Source of the DNA: Marinifilum breve
GTDB lineage: Bacteria; Bacteroidota; Bacteroidia; Bacteroidales; Marinifilaceae
NCBI RefSeq assembly: GCF_003202155.1
Contig: NZ_QFLI01000004.1
Span: 124,001 to 188,000, forward strand
Direction of reading: 5' to 3'
Length of the DNA: 64,000 bases
Position 1 is the first letter of the stretch, and every line of letters starts with the position of its first letter. The notes under the pieces are model-generated. The model was not told the origin of the DNA and made no database searches. It was given only the letters and a program-made list of their open reading frames with translations. This document shows, piece after piece, positions 53,773 to 62,732 of this stretch. Position numbers and translations under genes: made by a program.

Positions 53773-55563
53773 TTATACTAATACTCCATTTAATTGTTCT
53801 TCTAATTCTTCAATTGTATTCCATTCTGTACAGTTTATAGCAGTTGGTAAAGAATGGTCGATTAAAGACTGTAAAAGAGTTTCGACATTATTAAATTTCT
53901 CTTCATCAGACTCCAATGTTCTCAGGGCATTATATGGTTTTTCACTATCAATCTCCTCTCCAAAATATGCCTCTTCAAAATTAGGTAGTGAAGCTAATAA
54001 CCTAACAGATGTATCTGCAGTTTTAGCTTGAACAGCTGCTAAAATATTTCTATTATTACCCCAAGCAGGATTAGCCATTTCACGACCAGTTTTTGTTATA
54101 ATTCTAGGACTATCACTATCATGTAATACTGAATATTGAGAACCAAAATGATTTAGTACTTTAACCAGTGATACTATTGTAGCTTTACCTCTAGCTCTAA
54201 TAATATGGACATCTTTGTATTGTTCTGGCTTTCTATTTTTTATATAACTAAACGCTGTGTATTCTGTATCGCCTTCTACAACAATAACTTTACCTCCAAA
54301 GAAAAATTCTGCTACATATGGGTCACAGATATTTAATAACTTCAAATTCTTTTTATCATCATCATCAAGTTTTGCTTTTTCAGGTCTAAATACTGTAGTA
54401 CCAGTAATTTCACCAGTTGAAGTTTTTTCAACCTTAATAATTGTTGTGTTATCTTTCGAGAAATCAATAAATATAGGAGAATGAGTAGTTACCATAACTT
54501 GCCATTTCCCCGAATTAGGTAAATCATACAATACATTACACGCCTCTCTAATTGCTGTAGGGTGCAAACATATCTCTGGCTCGTCTATTAATAACAAATG
54601 AGGCCTTTTTATAGCAGTGTCAGATTTTGCCTTTTCATTATTTTCGGATATAAATTTTATTGCAGTCCATAGTAAAGTTCTTCTTGCTCCGCTACCTTGT
54701 CTATCAACTGTTGACAAATATCCGTCATTGGGACCCATTAACAACTGAGTGTCTGCTTTAAATAAATTAATCGTCTTATCTAAGTCATCTTCAGGTTTAG
54801 CATCAAAGTCAATCTTATAATTAGGGAATATCTTTTCAACTACATCTGTTAACTCACTATTCACGGCATCTATCTGTTCTTGTGCTTCAGAAACAATTTT
54901 CGTTTGAAGCTCTTTTACCTTAGTGAGTAATTTTTGATAATCATTTTCTTCTCCATCCGCTTCTTCAGAACCATTTTTCAAGTTCTTTACTCTCTCATTT
55001 AATGCTTGCATCAATAAAGCTTTTATTGCCTTTGCCTGTTCTTCTGGGGAATCAAAAGCATCAACCTTATGAGGTTCAGGTCTTCTTGTGTTTGCAACAT
55101 TAGGAGCACCCCAAGGTACATTTTCACTCCAATCTCCTTCCGAAACATCAAACCCTTCCCTTTTTGGCTTTCCAGGGGCTTCCCATATCCATCTTTCACG
55201 AACTAACATTTCGCCATTCTCAAGTGTTTGTATCCACCTATCACCGGGTGTGTTATCGTAAACAATTGTATGCAGCTCTATTTCAGGTAAATTTTCAGTA
55301 TCGATAACATTATTAGGAAAATCCTCTATTTTTAAATCTGCATTTTTAGACCCTTGTGACATTGCAAGTTCATATGCTTTAAGTATTGAACTTTTTCCAA
55401 CATTATTAGCACCAACTAAAACTACAATTTCATCTAGTTCTAATTCAACTGGGGTTGAGCCAATGCAACGATAATTTCTAATTATTAGTTTTGTTAGTCT
55501 AGGATTTTCAATTTCAGGATTTTCTGATATTAACGAAACTTGTGCTACTTTTTTCTTTGCCAT
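53773..55563 (-). CDS. OLD-family ATP-dependent endonuclease (AAA ATPase + TOPRIM)
   Basis: The 596-residue protein has an ABC/SMC-type ATPase with Walker A GANNVGKSS near residue 52, a signature region around GSGARRTLLWTAIKF near 290, Walker B LLLIDEPEICLHP near 327 and the H-loop TTHSP near 360. A TOPRIM nuclease domain follows with VVEGDTEY near 435 and LHDSDSPR near 482. This is the class 1 OLD architecture, related to GajA, and family members act in phage defence as DNA nucleases. No UvrD-like GajB partner is adjacent, so it would be a solitary class 1 OLD. It is bounded by inverted GTTGGCAACC/GGTTGCCAAC and attC-like hairpins, so it looks like a captured cassette. Confidence 0.88.
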   Translation of the reverse strand: MAKKKVAQVSLISENPEIENPRLTKLIIRNYRCIGSTPVELELDEIVVLVGANNVGKSSILKAYELAMSQGSKNADLKIEDFPNNVIDTENLPEIELHTIVYDNTPGDRWIQTLENGEMLVRERWIWEAPGKPKREGFDVSEGDWSENVPWGAPNVANTRRPEPHKVDAFDSPEEQAKAIKALLMQALNERVKNLKNGSEEADGEENDYQKLLTKVKELQTKIVSEAQEQIDAVNSELTDVVEKIFPNYKIDFDAKPEDDLDKTINLFKADTQLLMGPNDGYLSTVDRQGSGARRTLLWTAIKFISENNEKAKSDTAIKRPHLLLIDEPEICLHPTAIREACNVLYDLPNSGKWQVMVTTHSPIFIDFSKDNTTIIKVEKTSTGEITGTTVFRPEKAKLDDDDKKNLKLLNICDPYVAEFFFGGKVIVVEGDTEYTAFSYIKNRKPEQYKDVHIIRARGKATIVSLVKVLNHFGSQYSVLHDSDSPRIITKTGREMANPAWGNNRNILAAVQAKTADTSVRLLASLPNFEEAYFGEEIDSEKPYNALRTLESDEEKFNNVETLLQSLIDHSLPTAINCTEWNTIEELEEQLNGVLV

Positions 55564-55593
55564 TTAATTATTATTTAGGGTTACTCCTTATAT

Positions 55594-55691
55594 GGTTGCC
55601 AACTTTATATATGTGTACTGGTGCACTTATTTTACTTATCTCACATCAAAAAGGTGCACAATACACACCATATAGGTCAGTATTGTGCACC
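55594..55691 (-). other. Second attC-like hairpin upstream of the OLD gene
   Basis: GGTTGCCAAC (55594-55603) is the complement of the motif at 53759-53768. Beyond it GTGTACTGGTGCAC (55613-55626) pairs with GTGCACAATACAC (55654-55666), leaving one extrahelical G and one G-U pair around a 27-base loop. A further GTATTGTGCACC at 55680-55691 offers an alternative 11-bp pairing with the same arm. It fits an attC-like site preceding the cassette. Confidence 0.5.
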
Positions 55692-55850
55692 TCCCTATCC
55701 TTTTGATATATTATTATGCTTCCCAATCAGCCCAATAAATTTAAAACTATTCACCCAAATTTTATTTACATATTCTAGTTTATTTGCTTAGAATCAATCT
55801 AAATTTATTTAACCTTTTAAAATCTATTATTCAATTACAGTTGTACATAT

Positions 55851-55877
55851 AAAAAAAGCCCCATTTAATGGGGCTTT
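55851..55877 (-). terminator. Terminator of the helical protein gene
   Basis: AAAGCCCCATT pairs with AATGGGGCTTT; on the minus strand a run of seven T residues follows, 25 bases past the stop. Confidence 0.88.
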
Positions 55878-55901
55878 CAGAGAGTTTTAGCAATGAATGC
55901 T

Positions 55902-56831
55902 TTAAGCTTCCGTTTCACTTTCCACCTGCACTTCCTCCAATATGAAGGTAATGTCGAAATGCATGCAGTGGTCGGCTTCTAACATGAACACCCTTTTCTC
56001 CTGTTTGTAGGATTCTTTAGTGAACTGTAAGCTGTGCTGTCCGGCTGCCACATTGTAGAAGTAGAACTGGCCTTTTTTGCCACCCTTCTTTACTGGTTTC
56101 TCCTCATCCAACTGTATCCACACATCACTTACTGGCTCACCTTTTTCATTTTTAAAGCTGCCTGTAATCACCTTGGTCTTCTTTGGCAAGGCATCGGTAT
56201 GTATGGCATTTCGGAATGCATTGTACAAGTCGGGATTGGCATCGGCAAAATTCGAATGCATGTTAGGCTTTATAGAATCGCACAACAAACGCTTAAATGC
56301 CTTTAATTCTGCATCAATCTTTTTGTTTAGATCCTTCTGTCGCAACCTAAATTCTTCAGGGCCAAACAATATGTCCAATGCCGCAGCATGCTTTGCCTCC
56401 AAGGCAGCCAGGCGCTCATCGGTAATTCCCGCTTCGGCCCTTTCGGCAGGAGCATCCTTCATTACCGTAATCATTTTGTCCACATTGGTAAGAATATCCT
56501 CATCCTTAGTTCTAATCAATTCAGATTTTTTACAGTGTTCAATCTTCTGAAATGGAACAAATTTTTTATAATTACCATAACTGCTCAACATGCCTTCTGC
56601 ATTTGCCGTGTCAAGAATTAAATCATTAAAGATATCCTCCTTGTTCTGGGTTAATACCTTGCTGGTTTTTTCCTCTTCCTTTACTTTCAATGCTATATCT
56701 GTGTGGTATGCCACAGCATCTTCCAACATTGCCCACAAAAGCGGAACCAACTTCAATTCTTCTTCATTTTCATTTTTGAATGCAATTAATCTAATTAATT
56801 GTTCGAAAATCACTTTTTCATTATTATTCAT
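55902..56831 (-). CDS. Hypothetical cytoplasmic protein: helical region plus carboxypeptidase-regulatory-like domain
   Basis: The 309-residue protein has no signal peptide. Residues 1-215 are helical and charged, with a heptad-like stretch LAALEAKHAAALDILFGPEEFRLRQK. Residues about 218-300 form an Ig-like carboxypeptidase regulatory domain: VITGSFKNEKGEPVSDVWIQLDE, FYFYNVAAGQHSLQFTKESYK. Such domains are usually exported in Bacteroidota, so a cytoplasmic version is odd. The preceding 330 bp are a 22-bp tandem array, and the gene at 14078-14821 shows a similar pairing of helical protein and array. I cannot name a function. Confidence 0.75.
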   Translation of the reverse strand: MNNNEKVIFEQLIRLIAFKNENEEELKLVPLLWAMLEDAVAYHTDIALKVKEEEKTSKVLTQNKEDIFNDLILDTANAEGMLSSYGNYKKFVPFQKIEHCKKSELIRTKDEDILTNVDKMITVMKDAPAERAEAGITDERLAALEAKHAAALDILFGPEEFRLRQKDLNKKIDAELKAFKRLLCDSIKPNMHSNFADANPDLYNAFRNAIHTDALPKKTKVITGSFKNEKGEPVSDVWIQLDEEKPVKKGGKKGQFYFYNVAAGQHSLQFTKESYKQEKRVFMLEADHCMHFDITFILEEVQVESETEA

Positions 56832-56908
56832 ACAATTCTCCTTTTTAAAGCGAGCCCAACATTGGGCATCACCAATTATTATTACTCATTACTAACTATT
56901 TACATTTT

Positions 56909-57238
56909 CCTCAAGTCGATTTCATACACCTCTTCACTCAATTGTCATTACCCTTTAGGTCGGTTGTTACCACCCATTAACTCAATTGTCATTACCCCTT
57001 AGATCGATTGTTACTACCCACTAACTCAATTGTCATTACCCCTTAGGTCGATTGTTACTACCCATTAACTCATTTGTCATTACCCTTTAGGTTGATTGTT
57101 ACTACCCATTAACTCATTTGTCATTACCCTTTAGGTTGATTGTTACTACCCATTAACTCAATTGTCATTACCCTTTAGGTCGATTGTTACTACCCATTAA
57201 GTCGATTTCCATACCTCCTTAAGCCAATTGTGATGGTG
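56909..57238. repeat. Tandem array of about fifteen 22-bp units in alternating types
   Basis: Eleven exact 22-bp steps run from 56953 to 57194, with two degenerate units at each side. Two unit types alternate, one with CTCAATTGTCATTACC and one with GGTCGATTGTTACTACC, so the higher-order period is 44 bp. It lies upstream of the gene at 55902-56831, read on the minus strand. Spacers are absent, so this is not a CRISPR. Confidence 0.9.
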
Positions 57239-57779
57239 TTTAAACTTCTTTGTGGATAGTAAGTCCACTCTTTTGTCAGCTCTGCTCAGCAATTTCTGTA
57301 ATGCTTCTCCCTATTTGTTTTGTAGTTTTGATTGATTTCGGGAGTTCCTGGAAGAGAATTGGGTGCTTCTGAATCGTTTCCTCCCGCTGGTAGTCCAATT
57401 GCACATGGCACACGAACGTTGGTATCCTGCTTTAAGGAGTGATTTTTGGAATCTGAAACGATTTTTGGGAAGATTGTGAGTCTAATTCTGTGGTATAGAA
57501 TTGGCTCACCTACGCACCAGAAGGGATGCGCAAATTGGGATGATTGAAATTTTTAAGCTACCGCAGTCAACGGTTTTCTGTAGTTCTTGTCTGTTTTTCA
57601 TCAGAAGGAATTTTAGTTCTGTGTTCAAGCCATTCGCTCTACTCCTCTTTCGACCTTCACCTTCTCTATTGAACAAGTACTAATTTATGCCATTAATCTT
57701 TACGAGTCAATAGTTTAATTTATTTTAAACTAGATTTTGGTGTGAAATATATCACATTTTATTGCCTCAGTTTGGTCCT
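57239..57779. other. Gene-free spacer
   Basis: The only open frame (57501-57683) lacks a start context, codon bias or homology that I recognise. No clear repeat is seen before the module cluster that follows. Confidence 0.5.
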
Positions 57780-58860
57780 CTTTTTGAAGAAAGGCAACAG
57801 ATTTCGTCGCAAAAAGCGAACCATCCCTTATCTGCATTGTAGTTGCGACGATTTGCTGTAGTCAATCATACCTGGGGCGCTGCCCCAGGTTATAATGATT
57901 TGAGCCCTACAGGCTCTTCCTTTTTGTTTATTCTGGTTTGCCTTTTCAAGTAATGCTCATTTTAATTACCTCACCTCGGTCCTCTCCTCAAGGAGAGGAA
58001 GTAGTCACAGGATGAAATAAAGCCGGTGTTTGTTATTTGACAAGCCATCCTCAAGCCAGTAGATTCCGTCGCAAAAAGTGAATCATTCCTTATCTGCATT
58101 GTAGTTGCGACGATTTGCTGTAGACAATCATACCTGGGGCGCTGCCTCAGGCTATAGTGATTTGAGCCCTACAGGCTCCTCCTTTGTGATTATTCTGGTT
58201 TACCTTTTTCAAATGGCACTCTTTTTAATTACCTCACCTCGGTCCTCTCCTTGAGGAGAGGAAGTAGTCACTGAATGAAATAAAGCCTGTGTTTGTTATT
58301 GGTGAAGCGGTGTTCCTTTCTCCTAAAGAGCCTGTCCCGGTGAATCGGGAAGAAAGATAGAATGAGGTATTTCTTGAGTCTAAGAACCACCAGATGAAGC
58401 AATGCAAATATTTGTTATTTGTCAAGCCATACTCAAGTCAGTAGATTTCGTCGCAAAAAGCGAATTACTCCAAATTAACATTGCAGTTGCGACGATTTGC
58501 TGTAGTCAATCATACCTGAGGCGCTGCCCCAGGCTATTATGATTTGCGCCTTACGGGCTCGTCCTTTGTATTTATTCTGGTTAACCTTTTCAAGTAATGC
58601 TCATTTTAATTACCTCACCTCAGTCCTCTCCTTGAGGAGAGGAAGTAGTCACTGGATGAAACAAAGCCTGTGTTTGTTATTTGTCAAGCCATCCTCAAGC
58701 CAGTAGATTCCGTCTCTAAAAGCGAATTACTCCAAATCAACATTGCAGTTGCGACGATTTGCTGTAGTCAATCATACCTGGGGCGCTGCCCCAGGCTATA
58801 ATGATTTGAGCCCTACAGGCTCCTCCTTTGTGTCCTTTGTGAAATCCCTTCGTTTGCATT
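57780..58860. repeat. Four-copy cluster of a long intergenic repeat module
   Basis: Each module runs from CGTCGCAAAAAGCGAA through GTTGCGACGATTTGCTG to a strong palindrome CCTGGGGCGCTGCCCCAGG and then GAGCCCTACAGGCTC. Palindromes lie at 57871-57889, 58134-58152, 58515-58533 and 58777-58795, with single-base differences. The units also share CCTCTCCTTGAGGAGAGG and GTTTGTTATTTG tails. No ORF can be supported here. Two further copies lie at 60373-60780. Confidence 0.85.
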
Positions 58861-58873
58861 TGTGGTTAAACAC

Positions 58874-58906
58874 AAAAAAAGCCCTCGGGATTACCGAAGG
58901 CTTTCT
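58874..58906 (-). terminator. Terminator of the butyrate kinase gene
   Basis: AAAGCCTTCGG pairs with CCGAGGGCTTT on the minus strand around TAATC, followed by seven T residues. Confidence 0.85.
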
Positions 58907-58928
58907 ATATGAAGGTATATCTTTTCGA

Positions 58929-60005
58929 TTATACGTATACTTTAGGCTCAATTTCGTTTCTAAGAACCATGTAACCGTTCATTGCAAGAGCTTTCATTTC
59001 ATCCTCTCCAGGATAAACCACTACTGGTGCAATAAATGATACCATATCCTTGATGTAGTTCACCAAATCAGGGTTGTGAGCAATACCACCAGTTAATAGA
59101 ATTCCTTCTACTTCACCTTTCAATACTGCAGCCATTTCACCAATTGATTTCGCTACCTGGTACGACATTGCATCCTGAATCAATTTTGCTTTTTCATCAC
59201 CATCTTTGGCTTTCAACTCGATCTCGTAAGCATCGTTTGTTCCCATGTGTGCTACCAATCCACCTTCTCCTTTGATCATCTTCTTGATCTCATCAAGGGT
59301 GTATTTTCCGCTGAAACACATCTTTGCCAAAGCTCCTGTTGGCAATGAACCTGAACGTTCTGGTGAGAAAGGTCCTTCTCCGTCCAATGCGTTGTTTACG
59401 TCAACAACTTTTCCTTTCAAGTGAGCACCAACAGAAATACCACCACCCAAGTGTGCTACAATTACATTGATGTCTTCGTATTTTTTATCGATAGATTGAG
59501 CAAATGCACGTCCGATTGCTTTTTGGTTCAAAGCATGGAAAATAGATACTCTTTGGAATTCAGGGTGACCTGAAACTCTAGCTACATCAATCATTTCGTC
59601 AACCACAACAGGATCGGCGATGTAAGCTTTTGCTTTAGGCAATGATTGTGCAATATTGTCTGCAATCAATCCTCCCAAGTTACTAGCGTGCTCTCCAAGA
59701 ATACCCACTCTTAGGTCTTCTTTCAAACGATCGTTCACTTCATAAATTCCAGATTCGATTGGCTTAACCAATCCTCCACGACCAACTACAGCTTCAATTA
59801 GGTCAATTTGAATTTCTGCATCCACCATTTCTTTCATGATGATGTTCTTGCGAAATTCGAATTGCTCTGTTATCTGATTGAATTCTGCCAATTCTTCCGC
59901 GGTATGCTTGATATTTTTCAAGAAAACTGATTTATCACCTTGAAATACAGCAATTTTAGTAGATGTTGATCCGGGATTAATTGCTAAGATTCTACGAGTT
60001 TCCAT
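58929..60005 (-). CDS. buk: Butyrate kinase
   Basis: This 358-residue acetokinase-family enzyme converts butyryl phosphate and ADP to butyrate and ATP (or the related branched acids). It has the phosphate motif INPGSTSTKIAVF near residue 9, NVIVAHLGGGISVGAH near 180, ALDGEGPFSPERSGSLPTG near 203 and LTGGIAHN near 305. The length and the PERSGSLP motif distinguish butyrate kinase from acetate kinase (about 400 residues). No phosphotransbutyrylase is adjacent in this window. It is flanked on both sides by the intergenic repeat modules. Confidence 0.94.
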   Translation of the reverse strand: METRRILAINPGSTSTKIAVFQGDKSVFLKNIKHTAEELAEFNQITEQFEFRKNIIMKEMVDAEIQIDLIEAVVGRGGLVKPIESGIYEVNDRLKEDLRVGILGEHASNLGGLIADNIAQSLPKAKAYIADPVVVDEMIDVARVSGHPEFQRVSIFHALNQKAIGRAFAQSIDKKYEDINVIVAHLGGGISVGAHLKGKVVDVNNALDGEGPFSPERSGSLPTGALAKMCFSGKYTLDEIKKMIKGEGGLVAHMGTNDAYEIELKAKDGDEKAKLIQDAMSYQVAKSIGEMAAVLKGEVEGILLTGGIAHNPDLVNYIKDMVSFIAPVVVYPGEDEMKALAMNGYMVLRNEIEPKVYV

Positions 60006-60359
60006 TAGTTATAAAAGTATGTTTGTGTTTAAGTTGTAATTATTGAGTGCAAAAATATCAAACCAAATTAGAATTTAATAGGATTTACACAGTATTTACA
60101 TGCAAATTTACAATTAAAATTGATTTTAAGTTACAATTTAATACCATTTCGAGAAAATCGTTTAATATCCATTAGGGAAAACTCGCAATAAACGGGAGTT
60201 ATAACTGATCTCACCCTTTTCCCTGTCGGGATTTTGTTCACACTTAATGTGTTCACGAGCTACACTTCGTTTCGGTTCCCTATAAGGAAAACACTCAGCT
60301 TGCAAATATTATAAATGATTCATCATTACCTATTCAAAATACCAATTCCAGATTTGTGT

Positions 60360-61030
60360 ATAAAGAGTAGCATATTCCGTCGCAATTAAGCGAGTCATTT
60401 CATATCAGCATGGCAGTTACGAAGAATTGCAAAACCTAATCATACCTGGGGCGTTGCCACAGGCTATTAAGATTTGAGCCCTACAGGCTCTTTGTTTGAC
60501 TTAGTCGGCTGTAACTTTAATGTAGAAGGACCTTTGTGGTTGAACTTTTTAATCACCTTACCTCAATCCTATCTTGAAGGAGAGGAAGTAATCAGTAGAT
60601 AAAGTAAAGCCTGTGTTTTTTATTCGCAAAGCGGTCTTTTAACACATGAAAATTAGTAGAGCAAAATATTCCGTCGCAATTAAGCGAGTCATTTCATATC
60701 AACATGGCAGTTGCGACGAGTTGCAGTACCTAATTATACCTGGGGCGTTGCCCCAGGTTATTAAGATTTGAGCCCTACAGGCTCTTTTTTTGATTTAGTC
60801 GGATGAAACTTTAATGTAGAAGGACCTTTGTGGTTGATCTTTTTAATCACCTCACCTCAATCCTCTCCTGAAGGAGAGGAAGTATCCCAAATGGAATAGA
60901 GAGCAATTGATATTCAGAATCTATCCTATTTTAAACACAGCACTAATGCCACAAGTGCGAGTCCCGGAGACGCGTTCCTTTCTCCTAGAGAGCCTGTCCC
61001 GATGAATCGGGAAGAAAGATAGAATGAGGT
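60360..61030. repeat. Two-copy cluster of the intergenic repeat module upstream of buk
   Basis: Palindromes CCTGGGGCGTTGCCACAGG (60445-60463) and CCTGGGGCGTTGCCCCAGG (60739-60757) head modules like those at 57780-58860, each starting with CCGTCGCAATTAAGCGAG. Near 60975-61030 the stretch from CCTTTCTCCTA to AGATAGAATGAGGT nearly repeats 58310-58370. The rest of the 1.05-kb gap (60006-60360) is AT-rich and holds a possible -7 box of buk (60050-60057, minus) but no gene. Confidence 0.8.
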
Positions 61031-61032
61031 GC

Positions 61033-61060
61033 AAAAAAAAGCTGATTAAAATAATCAGCT
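61033..61060 (-). terminator. Terminator overlapping the stop codon of the serine hydrolase gene
   Basis: AGCTGATT pairs with AATCAGCT and is followed on the minus strand by eight T residues. The stop codon TGA at 61055-61057 lies inside the stem. Confidence 0.85.
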
Positions 61061-62392
61061 CCATCCTTTATATTTTGGTAAGTTATCTAATGCCATTCGT
61101 TCTGGCCTTGCCTCGAAATGATTGAACAGATCCTGATCTGGCCATTGCTTTACCGATCTCAATACTCTGCTCATTAGAACACTCAAATCTCTGGTAAAGT
61201 CGGATCCACGCCAGGTAGATGAGTTCGTAACGATCACAAAGCTATATCCACCAACCTGGTGTTTCATCAGTGCCGAAGATCCAGCCAATGTACCGGTTCT
61301 CCACCATGTTTTAGATCTTGTCCCCTTCCAGCCAATCGGACTTTGTCCATTTTTATTAGGAGTGGTCATGTAAGCAATACTTTTAGTCGATAGAATATCC
61401 GGATGCGCATCATCCCCATCGATAGCCAATAGGAACTTCATCAGTTCGGCTGCTGAAGCAACCCATCCTCCTGCGCCACCAAGCTCTTCAATATTGTTTC
61501 CTCCATTCGATCTGAAAACTGTTTTTCCTGATCCATCGAATGCTGAAATCTTAATGGCATTGGATTGTTCGTAATATTTCACCTCATTCGGGAAATGATC
61601 CTCTTCCAGATTTTTACCCAAATGCATATCGAAAACTCCTGCTGGATTCAACACATGAGCTTTTACGTAGTCTTCGTAATTTTCACCTGATGCTTTTTCC
61701 ACCACCTTTTCAAGCATTACATATCCCAGGTTGGAATAACCTCCTCTACTTCCCGGAGTAAAATGCAACCTTCTCGATAAAGCAAACTGAATGGTAGTTT
61801 CGGCCGAAATAGGCGGCTTCACCTTCATTTTTTTAGCAATCGACAATGGCAAGAACATCGGATCGCCATATCTGCTTGAATAACCTGCCGAATGTCTCAA
61901 CAAGTGCTCTACTGTAATTCGTTTGGTTCTCTTGTCTCTAATATTGGAATAGATGGAGTCATTTAAAATTCCATGCTCTCCAAACACATAATCATCCAGT
62001 TTTAGTTTTCCTTCTTCCTGCAATTTCATGATTGCCGTAGCAGTAATCAATTTTGAAACACTTGCAATTCTAAAAATATGAGAAGGTTCAACTTTTACTT
62101 CATTTTCAATATCAGCGTAACCATAGCCTTTGGCAAACAAAAGCTTTTGATCTTTAACAACTGCTACCGTTGCACCAGCTACTTCCCATTTTCTTAGGAA
62201 TCGCTTAATCAAACGGTCAGCGCGAGCTGTTTCTACACTTTCTGAAAGACTATTTGAGATTCGGTGAGATACTGCCTCGATACTACTATCGAAGGCCAGG
62301 ACATCGGTTCCTTGTTTTGAGAAACTAAAATTCCGGCTGCAAAAAACCAGAAACAATACTATTAGGAAAGAAAATATTCTTCTTATTACCAT
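61055..62392 (-). CDS. Class C beta-lactamase-fold serine hydrolase, exported
   Basis: The 445-residue protein has a signal peptide (RRIFSFLIVLFLVFCSRNFSFS), then a beta-lactamase/AmpC-like domain with the SxxK nucleophile in IASVSKLI near residue 107, the YxN motif in GGYSNLGYVM near 219 and a third box WRTGTLAG near 366. It belongs to the broad esterase/DD-peptidase family; it may act on peptidoglycan or esters and need not confer resistance. The C-terminal tail ends YKGWS, and its last codons lie inside the terminator stem. No operon partner. Confidence 0.88.
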   Translation of the reverse strand: MVIRRIFSFLIVLFLVFCSRNFSFSKQGTDVLAFDSSIEAVSHRISNSLSESVETARADRLIKRFLRKWEVAGATVAVVKDQKLLFAKGYGYADIENEVKVEPSHIFRIASVSKLITATAIMKLQEEGKLKLDDYVFGEHGILNDSIYSNIRDKRTKRITVEHLLRHSAGYSSRYGDPMFLPLSIAKKMKVKPPISAETTIQFALSRRLHFTPGSRGGYSNLGYVMLEKVVEKASGENYEDYVKAHVLNPAGVFDMHLGKNLEEDHFPNEVKYYEQSNAIKISAFDGSGKTVFRSNGGNNIEELGGAGGWVASAAELMKFLLAIDGDDAHPDILSTKSIAYMTTPNKNGQSPIGWKGTRSKTWWRTGTLAGSSALMKHQVGGYSFVIVTNSSTWRGSDFTRDLSVLMSRVLRSVKQWPDQDLFNHFEARPERMALDNLPKYKGWS

Positions 62393-62732
62393 TCAATAAA
62401 TATTCGTTCAACATGCACTTCCAACATCACAACTCATTCCAACAACAAGTTAACATGTTCTTTTCTACTCAATTCGCTACAAAAATGTTTATATTTTTTC
62501 GAAATTCAATTCTAAATTAGAACCATTTTAAAAATAACAATAATTTATTCATTAATCCTAAAATAAACTTATTTAATCACTAAAAAGTTTCTCTTTACAA
62601 CAATTACATCCTCCTTATTTGCGTAATTTAGAATCAATATCAGCAAACTATTGATATTAATATCAAAACAAAAGCCATCGAAAATGTAATAACGATGGCC
62701 TTTCTGTATTATTTTACTTCTTACAACATTTT
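62393..62732 (-). other. AT-rich spacer with a terminator for the cyclase gene
   Basis: At 62667-62703 AAAGGCCATCG pairs with CGATGGCTTT on the minus strand, followed by TGTTTT. The remainder is AT-rich, with no gene that I can support. Confidence 0.65.

Noticed and set aside
53773-55563. Gabija (GajA) call for the OLD-type gene
   Set aside because: No UvrD-like GajB gene is adjacent, so a solitary class 1 OLD protein is the safer call.
56077-56550. Plus-strand frame of 157 codons opposite the helical protein
   Set aside because: It is antisense to a better frame with a terminator and plausible domains; composition is Ser/Phe-rich, as in reversed frames.
56909-57238. 22-bp array as a CRISPR
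   Set aside because: Units are contiguous without unique spacers.
57501-57683. 60-codon ORF in the repeat-rich gap
   Set aside because: No start context, no codon bias and no recognisable sequence.
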